A stretch of 54,620 bases of DNA from Microvirga tunisiensis (lineage in GTDB: Bacteria > Pseudomonadota > Alphaproteobacteria > Rhizobiales > Beijerinckiaceae), in the NCBI RefSeq assembly GCF_009296175.1, contig NZ_VOSK01000019.1, positions 1-54,620 on the forward strand. Direction: 5' to 3'. The translations under genes and the position numbers were made by a program. The notes under the pieces were generated by a model that did no database searches, had not been told where the DNA came from, and saw nothing but the letters and a program-made list of their open reading frames with translations. Shown here piece by piece: positions 46,429-53,625 of this stretch. Every line of letters starts with the position of its first letter. Positions within the stretch are counted from its first letter, which is position 1.

Positions 46429-46481
46429 ACAGGAGAGCCTGGACAGAACCGTGGCGGGCGGGCATGAGTCCGCATGAATGA

Positions 46482-46500
46482 TCGTGAAAGAAGTTCACGA
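46482..46500. promoter_or_regulatory. Second TCGTGAA dyad
   Basis: TCGTGAA (46482-46488), AGAAG, TTCACGA (46494-46500): the same half-sites as the palindrome at 46404 with a different spacer, 15 bases before the ATG of the methyltransferase stub. Together they resemble an operator pair in a restriction-modification or toxin-antitoxin promoter. Confidence 0.5.
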
Positions 46501-46514
46501 CGGGACAGATTATC

Positions 46515-46586
46515 ATGCGGGTTATCGAGCTATTCTGCGGTGCAGGATGCGTCGACGAGCTCATTCGGGACCGTCGCCCCCTCTGA
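46515..46586 (+). pseudogene. Stub of a DNA cytosine-C5 methyltransferase
   Basis: ATG 46515 reads MRVIELFCGAG, the usual start and SAM-binding motif I of C5-cytosine methyltransferases. The match then breaks: the expected GL-S-L-G does not follow, and the frame ends after 23 codons at TGA 46584-46586. No later methyltransferase motifs were found nearby. It is probably the left end of a deleted gene. The rest of the gap, 46587-46833, shows only a hairpin at 46649. Confidence 0.45.
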
Positions 46587-46648
46587 GGAACCAGTAAACG
46601 GCGACCGCCCGAGTGAGTCGCCATAAGGACTCCTCGCCGGGTGATCCA

Positions 46649-46671
46649 CTGCCCCGGGCACCCCGGGGCAG
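46649..46671. terminator. GC-rich 10-bp hairpin in the gap 46587-46833
   Basis: CTGCCCCGGG (46649-46658), CAC, CCCGGGGCAG (46662-46671) is a perfect stem; outer bases CCACT and AGTGG can extend it with a bulge. No T-run follows. It may end transcripts coming from either side, or be the scar of a lost element. I see no gene in this gap. Confidence 0.35.
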
Positions 46672-46833
46672 CCCAGTGGCCGATCCATTCATCGTGTTCG
46701 TATGCCTGGGAAGCGGCATCGGATGGTCAGGCGGGCCAGCCCGCTCGCATACCGCCCCGCAGGAGTGTCGGGAAGGGACGTCCAGCCCTCCCTGCCGAGA
46801 TGTGATAGCTTCAGGAATGCGGCGGCTTGGGTT

Positions 46834-47931
46834 CTACGTCGCCGTTTGAGTTCCGGAGCGCTGGAAGAGTTCATGGATCTTCTCACGGAGTCGGTCGTCC
46901 ACAACGCCTTCCCGATCGACGTAGCTGATAACAAGGTCGACCTGCTCGCGTGAATTCCGTGGCAGCTTGTAGACTGCCTCGAGTTGTTCCGCAGACAGGT
47001 AGCGGTCCAGATGATCGTGCGGATCAGGTGGCCGTTCCCAGTTTAACCAGGTGCCGAGCAAGGCATGGTACATCATGCGCCGGTCGCGCTGGACCTTCTC
47101 CTGAATGATGCTGTCGTAGTCATGCAACGCGACGATACTCTCGGACTGAAGCTCTGATGTAAGCCAGTCATTGAAGCGATCCACGCGTGCAGCGTAGTCG
47201 GCGAATGTCCCACGCAAGTCAATCGAAGATGGCTGCGCTGCGATATAGGCGTTGGCTCCCGCACGCTGCTCCCTCGTCAATCCTTTCTTATTCTCGCTGA
47301 TGGTACGAGTGAGCGATTCCTTATCCAGAACGAACGAGGCTGTTTTCGTTCCGTTGCGATAGTCCGCTGTCAGATTCCAGCCTGCATCGACGACATGCAG
47401 GTGATGGAGCAGTATTCTGAGCGAGACAACGAGTTCGTGAAGGCCGTCGGTTCCAAAGCATTCCAAGCGCTTGGCGTCGTAATCCGCGATCGATGCCTTG
47501 TCCGCAACGCGTCGTGCGTGATCGACGAGCGATACTGCCGCATTGGTGCAGGTAAAAAGCTCTTTCTGAATATCCAATTCGATCTCGCGAAGGCGTTCCT
47601 CGCCCGCCGGGCCGAAGAGATTTGTTCTTTGGGCCAAAGCTTCCGCTTCGAAGCGGGAAATCATCTCCAGCAGGGTGCGAAGGCTTCGCCGCAAGATGGC
47701 AAGACTCGTGAGGTACGAATCCCGTTTCCTCGCCAGCCGGTAGCCTTCGTGGCCGCGCATGATCTCGCGCATATGGCTGTTAAAGAGGCGAACGAGGTCC
47801 GCCCTGAGATCGGGCGGCAGCGGAGCGGGACTTTCAGCCACGCGCAGGCGGATCTGCTCCCGCTGCTCCGCCTCGCGGGCGTTCTGTCGGTGCCATATCT
47901 CGTTAAATTGGGTGCGGGTCAGCTCTGGCAT
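46834..47931 (-). CDS. Hypothetical helical protein
   Basis: A 365-residue, charged, mostly alpha-helical protein (LAILRRSLRTLLEMISRFEA, LREIELDIQKELFTCTNAAV). No domain recognised. I used ATG 47931 (MPELTRTQFNEIWHRQNARE); a GTG at 47943 is possible, and neither has a clear ribosome site. It lies downstream, on the same strand, of the HTH protein gene (91 bases) and upstream of the region with the methyltransferase stub. Soluble and probably cytoplasmic; might be an accessory gene of a defence locus but nothing in the sequence proves it. Confidence 0.65.
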   Translation of the reverse strand: MPELTRTQFNEIWHRQNAREAEQREQIRLRVAESPAPLPPDLRADLVRLFNSHMREIMRGHEGYRLARKRDSYLTSLAILRRSLRTLLEMISRFEAEALAQRTNLFGPAGEERLREIELDIQKELFTCTNAAVSLVDHARRVADKASIADYDAKRLECFGTDGLHELVVSLRILLHHLHVVDAGWNLTADYRNGTKTASFVLDKESLTRTISENKKGLTREQRAGANAYIAAQPSSIDLRGTFADYAARVDRFNDWLTSELQSESIVALHDYDSIIQEKVQRDRRMMYHALLGTWLNWERPPDPHDHLDRYLSAEQLEAVYKLPRNSREQVDLVISYVDREGVVDDRLREKIHELFQRSGTQTAT

Positions 47932-48022
47932 TTGGGGGAACACATTTGTTCAATTGGCTTCGGAAAGCACTCCGGAGAACCAGCGGGGGCGGGCTCCATC
48001 CATTGAAGGAATGATCACCCGG

Positions 48023-48682
48023 CTACACCGCCATCGCGAGGGCCGCGCGCACGTTCTCGACCACCTCGGCGCCGTGGAGCGCGGCATGTCCCAGGATCGC
48101 CTCCTCGGTGATCCCGTCCCGGCAGGCGTTCCGGATGATCTCCTGCATCGGCTCGCCGAGGAGCAGCGGGTCGAGTGTGCACTCGACGACCGCCCGGACC
48201 GGATCCGAGGCGAGGAGCGTACGGCCCTGCCCGTCGACCCGTACGGACGTCGCGACCGCCGGGTCCAGGGTGCACGGCATGACCCTCACCTCGAGGGCGC
48301 CGGCGAACTCCCTCACCTGGCCCTCCTCGGCGCCGGGGACGTAGACGTTGACCTCGGACGGGGGCTGGACCGACCAGCCGTAGCAGATCGCGGCGCTCAG
48401 CCCGCCCACGTGGCCGCCCGCAAGACGGGACGCGGCCGGTGCGTCGACGCCGGACCACCGGAACCCGTCGTCGGCGCCCGGGTGAAGGTCTGTTGCCTTG
48501 ATCAGCTTCGCCGCAGCCGCGGACTGGACGCCCTCCTTCTGCCAGCGGGCGACCGTCCGGCGCGAGACGCCGAGGTAGACACCCGTCTGGGTCAAGGACA
48601 GACCCGAACGGTCCATCCAGGCACGGAATGCGGGGGCTACCAGATATACGGTTGTCACGTTTGCGGCTCTAGGTGGTGTCAT
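48023..48682 (-). CDS. HTH-domain repressor-like protein
   Basis: A 219-residue protein with an N-terminal helix-turn-helix (SLTQTGVYLGVSRRTVARWQ, about 29-48) and an uncharacterised C-terminal domain of about 150 residues. ATG 48682 starts it; -35 TTGACA and -10 TAGTGT lie only a few bases upstream, so its mRNA may have no leader, as in several phage repressors. It is probably a DNA-binding autoregulator. Its promoter overlaps the 3' end of the small gene before it. Confidence 0.7.
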   Translation of the reverse strand: MTPPRAANVTTVYLVAPAFRAWMDRSGLSLTQTGVYLGVSRRTVARWQKEGVQSAAAAKLIKATDLHPGADDGFRWSGVDAPAASRLAGGHVGGLSAAICYGWSVQPPSEVNVYVPGAEEGQVREFAGALEVRVMPCTLDPAVATSVRVDGQGRTLLASDPVRAVVECTLDPLLLGEPMQEIIRNACRDGITEEAILGHAALHGAEVVENVRAALAMAV

Positions 48683-48686
48683 GGCG

Positions 48687-48715
48687 ACACTAGGAAGCTC
48701 GCAAGTCTTTGTCAA
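48687..48715 (-). promoter_or_regulatory. Leaderless-type promoter of the HTH gene
   Basis: Reading the minus strand, TTGACA (plus 48710-48715), 17 bases, TAGTGT (plus 48687-48692), four bases, then ATG at 48682. The expected start of transcription falls at or just inside the start codon. Near the -35 the sequence GTGACAATTGTTGACA contains near-inverted TGACAA half-sites. Confidence 0.45.
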
Positions 48716-48939
48716 CAATTGTCACGGTTGGACGGGTCCGCCAGCCCATGCTCCTCCGCCAGCGCCAGTAGCCGCCGGATGTCCCCGATCGCCTTCTCCA
48801 AGTCGGCGACCTGCTCGTGTAATGTTTTCACGACATCCGCTCGGATGACGTGCACGGCGTCGAGGACTACCCACTGACGCCTCCCGTCGCCGCGTCGAGC
48901 GAGGATGGCTTCGGTATCCCCTTCCATCCCGTCCACCAT
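48712..48939 (-). CDS. Small coiled-coil hypothetical protein
   Basis: A 75-residue frame (start ATG 48939, alternative ATG 48927) that ends with a heptad-like helix (VVKTLHEQVADLEKAIGDIR, then RLLALAEEHGL). The first part overlaps the 58-residue gene that reads in another frame, which is a heavy overlap, so one of the two may be spurious in that stretch. Codon use in the latter half is natural. Function unknown. Confidence 0.4.
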   Translation of the reverse strand: MVDGMEGDTEAILARRGDGRRQWVVLDAVHVIRADVVKTLHEQVADLEKAIGDIRRLLALAEEHGLADPSNRDNC

Positions 48940-49043
48940 AGATCGGCGCTCCCGAGGATCTCGAAGTCGGGCGCCCTGAGGATTTGGGCGACGCGGTTCC
49001 GCTTGTGCTCCCGGAGGGCGTCTTCATCCCTGCTGACCGTCAT
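48867..49043 (-). CDS. 58-residue hypothetical protein
   Basis: A short frame with ATG 49043 and GGAGG seven bases upstream. It reads MTVSRDEDALREHKRNRVAQ, then ILRAPDFEILGSADLWWTGW and a short tail. Natural composition and good third-position GC support it. It overlaps the last 20 bases of the decayed gene before it. No family recognised. Confidence 0.5.
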   Translation of the reverse strand: MTVSRDEDALREHKRNRVAQILRAPDFEILGSADLWWTGWKGIPKPSSLDAATGGVSG

Positions 49044-49385
49044 GCTCGTCCTCCGCGATGCACCTGCTACGCCGCGGGTTCACGGGGTAGAACGCCTTCA
49101 TCCTCGGGTCCGTCTCCTTCGCCCGTTCGCTGGCCACCTTTCGGGTCGTCTCGCGGCCGTTGTGGGCAAACGGATTCCTCGGTCCCGGGAAGCACGCCGT
49201 CACCGACCACTGCCACACCCCTGCTCGGGGCCGTGCGGGATTTGCTGCACATTGGCGACGTAGGTGTCGCACGGCCCGTCGCCCTCGCGGTAGAATTTGG
49301 CAGGATCGAAGAGGGTGTATTGCGTCTCGGGCCGAGCGGTGTCCCTAAGAGGCGTGCGAGCTCTTCATCCAGTAGAGGTCTCCAT
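49024..49385 (-). pseudogene. Decayed gene with two or more frameshifts
   Basis: Translating the minus strand piecewise gives one sensible protein spread over three frames. LLDEELARLL is followed by RDTARPETQYTLFDPAKFYR and CDTYVANVQQIPHGPEQ in a second frame, then GVWQWSVTACFPGPRNPFAH and NGRETTRKVASERAKETDPR to a TGA at 49024-49026 in a third. One added base near 49345-49350 and one more G in the run opposite CCCC (49218-49221) would restore it. A start at ATG 49385 would need a third change. The WQWSV and GRETTRKVA motifs resemble a small family of conserved proteins of unknown role. Confidence 0.5.
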
Positions 49386-49398
49386 GACGCCCGGTGCC

Positions 49399-49890
49399 TC
49401 AGCGCCAGTCCGGCAGTGTATCGAACGTCCACGCGATCCAATGCCCCGGGATCGTCCCGATCACCTTCGTGAGGTTCGTGAGGCAATTGTTCACGTCCGG
49501 CCGCGGCACCCTGCCCTCCGCCAGCAGTTCCATGCCCGCCGCGAAGTCCCTGTACGCCGCTTCCGCCTGCCTGTGGTCTTCTGTCGGCATTGCCGGCCAC
49601 GGCATCGCCACCACCTCCATGAGCGCGGCCGACGCCGCGTGGGCTTCCGATACGAATGCCGGATCGATCACGGCTCGCAGCGGGTCGCCCGGCTGCTCGA
49701 ACAGGATCGCGGCTTGGGCGAGCGCCGTCGCCGCGCGGCATGCGGCGTCGAACAAGCCGCGATCCTCCGGTGTGACCCATTGCACTGGTATCGCGCGGAG
49801 CATGGCCAGCAGGGTCTTGGCGTCGTTGAGCCATAGCGACACGGCGAGCCCCAGCGGAGCGAGGGGCGGAACGTAGGTAGGAGACATCAT
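49399..49890 (-). CDS. Hypothetical protein, third gene of an overlapping operon
   Basis: A 163-residue helical protein (LWLNDAKTLLAMLRAIPVQW and AACRAATALAQAAILFEQPG). Its ATG overlaps the stop of the ParS-like gene by four bases (ATGA). No family recognised. Close coupling to the two genes before it suggests a shared function. Confidence 0.65.
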   Translation of the reverse strand: MMSPTYVPPLAPLGLAVSLWLNDAKTLLAMLRAIPVQWVTPEDRGLFDAACRAATALAQAAILFEQPGDPLRAVIDPAFVSEAHAASAALMEVVAMPWPAMPTEDHRQAEAAYRDFAAGMELLAEGRVPRPDVNNCLTNLTKVIGTIPGHWIAWTFDTLPDWR

Positions 49891-50924
49891 GTTGGTGGGT
49901 TCTCCTTCAATGATCGGGCCAAAGCGACGACTTCCCGGGGCCGACCGGATTGCATGGCTTCGATCGGACTCTTGAGGCCCAAGGACTCATCCGGCGTTAC
50001 GAACCATTCCAGTCTCGTCCATGGATCCCTGATCGGCAGCAAGGACAGGATCTCGCGCATCGTCAGAACGGACATCGCGTTCTTGAGCTGGAAGCCCGGG
50101 TAAATCGTCCGGCCGCCGAAGTTGACGGCAAGGACGTCCCCCGCATCGGCGTATCGGCGCAGGTCGTCGACGGGCATGTCGAGCCAATTGGCAGCCAGCT
50201 CCTCTCCCAGCCCGCCGCCGGCCTTGCGGATCAGCTCCCGCTTGTGGACGTCGGGATCGGGTGCCTCTTCCTCAAGCCACTCCACCACCATCCGACCGTA
50301 CGCCTGCGCCGTGTCGGCCGGCAGCGCGAGCGGCTTCGGCCGGGCGGCCGCCAGTGGCTCGAATTCGTCCCGCGAGGCAAGGGCGGCGAGCCAGCCCAGC
50401 GCCGACCATGCGAGTGTGCGGTCGGCGAGCCCCGGCTCCTCGCCCTTCCCTGCCCGCTCCGCGGCCGCCACGAGTGCCGCCGCGGCGTTCTCGGCGACCG
50501 CGACCTGGCTCATCCACGTCCCGAGGGAGGCGCGGTAGATCAGGCAACGGAGGCGCCCGTCCCGGTCGTCTTTCGGCAGCGCCCGCGTCAGGAGGAAGGC
50601 GGCCCCGTCCAAGGCCTCGGCTTGCTTGTGCTTCACGGCGTCCAGCAGCATCTCGAACGCTCGGAGCACCTGTAGATCGGGCACGCGGGTCCCATTGAGG
50701 CGGGTGATCTGATGGGCGGCCCACTCGCCTGCGTCAAGATAGATGCTTCCGCTGAACCACGGGTACAGGCGCAGGAGTTCGTCGGTCGTCGGGAGCGAGC
50801 GCCCGGTGAGGATATGGCCGATTCGGGCGACGTATTCGTGCTCCGCGGCCGGGCGGCGCCCGGTCAGGAAGTGCTCCGTCTGAGCGATGTGCCCAGGCTT
50901 CTCCGGCATGGGATCCTCTGTCAT
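49887..50924 (-). CDS. Protein with ParS/MbcA/Xre antitoxin-like C-terminal domain
   Basis: A 345-residue protein. The C-terminal 90 residues (VNFGGRTIYPGFQLKN, then PWTRLEWFVTPDESLGLKSP, IEAMQSGRPREVVALARS) follow the pattern of the Xre/MbcA/ParS toxin-binding domain: W-x-x-L/F, an LxLKSPIE-like turn, and a G-x-x-x-x-V-x-x-L-A ending. The N-terminal 230 residues are of unknown type. ATG 50924 overlaps the stop of the DUF6634-like gene by four bases. In ParST/RES-Xre systems this domain binds a toxin; no RES toxin is encoded in the operon, so the partner is open. Confidence 0.6.
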   Translation of the reverse strand: MTEDPMPEKPGHIAQTEHFLTGRRPAAEHEYVARIGHILTGRSLPTTDELLRLYPWFSGSIYLDAGEWAAHQITRLNGTRVPDLQVLRAFEMLLDAVKHKQAEALDGAAFLLTRALPKDDRDGRLRCLIYRASLGTWMSQVAVAENAAAALVAAAERAGKGEEPGLADRTLAWSALGWLAALASRDEFEPLAAARPKPLALPADTAQAYGRMVVEWLEEEAPDPDVHKRELIRKAGGGLGEELAANWLDMPVDDLRRYADAGDVLAVNFGGRTIYPGFQLKNAMSVLTMREILSLLPIRDPWTRLEWFVTPDESLGLKSPIEAMQSGRPREVVALARSLKENPPT

Positions 50925-51286
50925 GACAGCACCTCCGTCTCGCGCAGGCTCTCGTACGGCCGCCCCAGGCGATACCATCGGCTGAGGGTGCGCGCGCAGG
51001 AATGGTCCTCGGACATGATCCAGAGATCCGACGTCCGGATCGGGCGTCCGTTGCCAGGGAGTCGGGGATGGCCGGCGACGCCCCCAACGAGACAATCGAC
51101 GGGGAATTGCGCCCGGCTCCAGAAGTCCAGGACAGGTGCGTCCTTGAGCATGCTGTCCTCCGTCGGCACCGCGCCCACCCGGAGTGCCTTCAAGTCAGAG
51201 AGCAGCCCTTCGATCCTCCCGATCTCCTCGTCGAGATCCCGTCGGGTATCGGCTGTCAGCCCGTGGTGCCTGGTCAGTGTGAACAT
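50921..51286 (-). CDS. DUF6634-like protein
   Basis: A 121-residue protein. The core (APVLDFWSRAQFPVDCLVGG, then VAGHPRLPGNGRPIRTSDLW and ARTLSRWYRLGRP) resembles the DUF6634 family, small alphaproteobacterial proteins of unknown function common on plasmids. ATG 51286 has AAGGACG upstream. It is first in the three-gene minus operon. Confidence 0.6.
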   Translation of the reverse strand: MFTLTRHHGLTADTRRDLDEEIGRIEGLLSDLKALRVGAVPTEDSMLKDAPVLDFWSRAQFPVDCLVGGVAGHPRLPGNGRPIRTSDLWIMSEDHSCARTLSRWYRLGRPYESLRETEVLS

Positions 51287-51495
51287 GTCGCGTCCTTCGT
51301 TTCGACCCGGATTCCTATGGACGAAATCGGGGCGTTTGCCCGGAGCGGAATGTTGTGACAGTGGCGGTTTTCCCCGGAAACAGGCGGCAAGTGCCATGAG
51401 GGTCGGCAAGTGCATGCCCCCGGAAGTCGTCCTGACCTGATGACGGCGGGAAATCCATTCGCTATGGGAGGCGGATTCGATGGAACGCCAAGCGA

Positions 51496-51533
51496 GGTTG
51501 TCAGTTGACAACCCGTCTGGCCCCCTGCATATT
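51496..51533 (+). promoter_or_regulatory. Operator-overlapped promoter of the toxin-antitoxin-like pair
   Basis: GGTTGTCA (51496-51503), GT, TGACAACC (51506-51513) is a perfect 8-bp dyad that overlaps a consensus -35 TTGACA (51505-51510). A -10 CATATT (51528-51533) follows at the ideal 17 bases. ATG of the next gene is at 51551. A regulator bound here would block the polymerase, as in autoregulated toxin-antitoxin operons. Confidence 0.7.
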
Positions 51534-51550
51534 TCGAGGCACAGGACCAG

Positions 51551-51826
51551 ATGGCGAGGACTCGTCACACGGATAAGGACGTCGAGGCGGCGCTTCGACA
51601 TGCCGAGGCTAACGGCTGGCGCGTAGAGTTGGGCGGAAGTCACGCCTGGGGCAAGATCTACTGCCCCTACAACGATGATGAATGCCGATGCGGAGAGTTC
51701 TGCATCACAAGCGTATGGAGTACCCCCAGGAACGGGGGCACCCATGCGAAGCAGATTAGGCGGGTCGTCGACAATTGCACGACGCACAAGGCTGAACGCG
51801 AGAAGAAGAACGCCGAGAAGGATTGA
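51551..51826 (+). CDS. HicA-like small toxin candidate with Cys cluster
   Basis: A 91-residue basic protein. WRVELGGSHAWGKIYCP (about 23-39) resembles the HicA strand-turn with the catalytic GSH, followed by a Cys cluster (ECRCGEFC) and STPRNGGTHAKQIRRVVDNC, which parallels the later part of HicA domains. HicA toxins cut mRNA. The Cys cluster is not typical of HicA, so it is a distant or distinct family. It ends four bases before the HTH gene and follows a self-regulated-looking promoter. Confidence 0.6.
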   Translation: MARTRHTDKDVEAALRHAEANGWRVELGGSHAWGKIYCPYNDDECRCGEFCITSVWSTPRNGGTHAKQIRRVVDNCTTHKAEREKKNAEKD

Positions 51827-51830
51827 AGTG

Positions 51831-52346
51831 ATGATGGAATACACCTTCACCCTCAAGTACCGTCTCCCGGAGAACGAGACGGACATGGATTCGCTCGTGG
51901 AGCGCCTCGGCGAGGCCGGATGCACCGACGCCCTGATCGGCACCGGCACCCCCGGCCGTCTCGGACTCGAGTTCAGCCGTGAGGCGGAGACCGCACAGGA
52001 AGCCGTGCGCAGCGCGCTCGCTGACGTGAAAGCCGCCATCCCCGACGCGATCCTCGTCGAGGCCGGCCCCGATCTCGTCGGCCTCTCCGACATTGCCGGC
52101 TACATGGGCGTGACCCGCCAGAACATGCGCAAGTTCACGATCGCCAACCGCGATTTCCCGCTGCCCGTTCACGAGGGGTCTGCTGCCCTCTGGCACCTTG
52201 CCGACGTCCTCGCTTGGCTCGAGGCCCGCAAGGGCTATGAGCTGGACCAGGGCTTGCTTGAGACGGCCGCGGCTACCCTCGAGGTCAACACGGTCAAGGA
52301 AAGCCGTCGGCACTCAGTCCGGGGGCCCGGGAGCTGGAGCTCCTGA
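51831..52346 (+). CDS. HTH protein, candidate antitoxin paired with the HicA-like gene
   Basis: A 171-residue protein. Its N-terminus (YTFTLKYRLPENETDMDSLV, then GLEFSREAETAQEAVRSALA) looks like a HicB-like ferredoxin fold, and residues about 85-130 form an AlpA/MerR-type helix-turn-helix (DIAGYMGVTRQNMRKFTIAN, then LWHLADVLAWLEARKG). The combination would neutralise the toxin and bind the palindrome at 51496. ATG 51831 (or 51834) is four bases after the toxin stop. The C-terminal 20 residues look disordered. Confidence 0.65.
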   Translation: MMEYTFTLKYRLPENETDMDSLVERLGEAGCTDALIGTGTPGRLGLEFSREAETAQEAVRSALADVKAAIPDAILVEAGPDLVGLSDIAGYMGVTRQNMRKFTIANRDFPLPVHEGSAALWHLADVLAWLEARKGYELDQGLLETAAATLEVNTVKESRRHSVRGPGSWSS

Positions 52347-52603
52347 TCGCGTAGTGTCAGGCGTGTCGGGAGTGCACACACTCCTGGCACCCATAGCGGC
52401 CATCAGGCGGCGAGGAGGCCGACGTCCGACGTCCGTCGGCGGGAGGCCCAGGACCTCGGCGTCCGGGTGCAGGTCCGCCGCCAAGCATGATGCGTCCGTC
52501 GCCAGCCCTTCCAAGCTCTTGCGGATCTGTTCGTCGGTCAGGCCGGCCCTCCTTCCACAATCGCGGCAGGCGCTGGGAGTTGTCAGGACCTCGCGGCGTT
52601 GGC

Positions 52604-52648
52604 AAGGTGCCCCGAAGCAAGGCGCCCCGAAGCAAGGCGCCCCGAAAT
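52604..52648 (+). repeat. Three 15-bp tandem repeats
   Basis: AAGGTGCCCCGAAGC (52604-52618), AAGGCGCCCCGAAGC (52619-52633) and AAGGCGCCCCGAAAT (52634-52648) lie just before the ATG of the tail-anchored protein gene at 52670. The gap 52347-52669 otherwise holds no gene I can support. Confidence 0.85.
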
Positions 52649-52669
52649 CGGGGCTGATGGGGGCAATCA

Positions 52670-53602
52670 ATGGATTTACACCTGGAGCGCAGGCTGCGGC
52701 TACACACCGAGCCGGAGCACAAGAGCCTGTATTCCTGGGCGATCAACGAGTTCGACGAGCAGGGCCAGCAGATCGGTCACGACCGGATCCCCTGGGGCTG
52801 GACGCTGCGCTTCACTGCGACCGACGTCGTGCTCGGCCATGGCATCGAGATCAAGTCGGATTACCAGCCTGGGGAAGCCGCGTCGACGACGCGCGAGGTC
52901 ACGCAGCGCCAGGTCATCCGGGCGCAACTGCGGCCGGGCATCGCCCTGCACGACGGGGACTACCGCCGCATCAAGACTACCTTCTCGATGTTCGGGACCA
53001 ACCGGACCATTAAATGCTTCCAGCTCGACATCCACCCGCTCGCCGACCCCGCCGGGCAGGAGAGCTGCCGGGCATGGGGCATGGTGTCTTACACGTACGA
53101 AACGGACTTCAGGAACGAGACGACCGAGGACTGCGTCACCTTCGAGATGTTCGTGAAGCCGGAGACCTTCGCCCGCTACGCGGCGATGGTGGCCGACGGC
53201 TCGGTGGACGAGATGATCCTCAGCGTCGGGTTGGTGTCCGGCTTCTACTCGGAGTGGAGCCCCTCGATCTCCACCCACCACGTGAAGGTCCTGACCGAGG
53301 ACAAGGACCAGAGGGTTGACCTGCCGCCCGGCCTTCAGTTCGAGCCGCTTCGCCTCGGCCCCGTCGGTGATGCCACGCTGTCCGTCAATCGGATCCTCAC
53401 GATCGCCAAGCGGACGCCGGATCCCCAGCCTGTCGAGCCGACGACCAAGGCCGAGCCAGTGCCGGCCATCCCCGAGACGCCGGCACCGGAGATGGCGCTG
53501 ACGGACCCGCGGATCCTAAAGGCGTTGGGATCCCTGCGGCGGGCCGCGTGGTTCATCGTGGCCCTGTTGGCGCTGATCTTCGTCACGACGCTTTCTCGAT
53601 AA
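52670..53602 (+). CDS. Tail-anchored hypothetical protein
   Basis: A 310-residue protein: a soluble domain of about 235 residues with many aromatic and acidic residues (WAINEFDEQGQQIGHDRIPW, IEIKSDYQPGEAASTTREVT), a Pro/Glu linker (PEPVPAIPETPAPE-like, about 250-275) and a single C-terminal membrane helix (RRAAWFIVALLALIFVTTLS). No family recognised. It probably sits on the cytoplasmic face of the membrane. It ends 23 bases before the AT-rich gene on the same strand; the abrupt change in base composition is at that junction. Confidence 0.65.
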   Translation: MDLHLERRLRLHTEPEHKSLYSWAINEFDEQGQQIGHDRIPWGWTLRFTATDVVLGHGIEIKSDYQPGEAASTTREVTQRQVIRAQLRPGIALHDGDYRRIKTTFSMFGTNRTIKCFQLDIHPLADPAGQESCRAWGMVSYTYETDFRNETTEDCVTFEMFVKPETFARYAAMVADGSVDEMILSVGLVSGFYSEWSPSISTHHVKVLTEDKDQRVDLPPGLQFEPLRLGPVGDATLSVNRILTIAKRTPDPQPVEPTTKAEPVPAIPETPAPEMALTDPRILKALGSLRRAAWFIVALLALIFVTTLSR

Positions 53603-53625
53603 ACCGTTTGTACTCAAGGTGATAA

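Noticed and set aside
46613-46849. 78-residue plus-strand frame in the gap after the methyltransferase stub
   Set aside because: Covers a strong hairpin and overlaps the end of the 365-residue gene; no natural protein features.
48821-48834. TTTTCACGACA similar to the TCGTGAA palindrome
   Set aside because: Only one arm matches well and it lies in coding sequence; taken as coincidence.
52314-52670. 118-residue minus-strand frame between the HTH antitoxin and the tail-anchored gene
   Set aside because: Its first part is a translation of the 15-bp repeats and its end overlaps the antitoxin gene; a middle stretch looks protein-like but there is not enough to support a gene.
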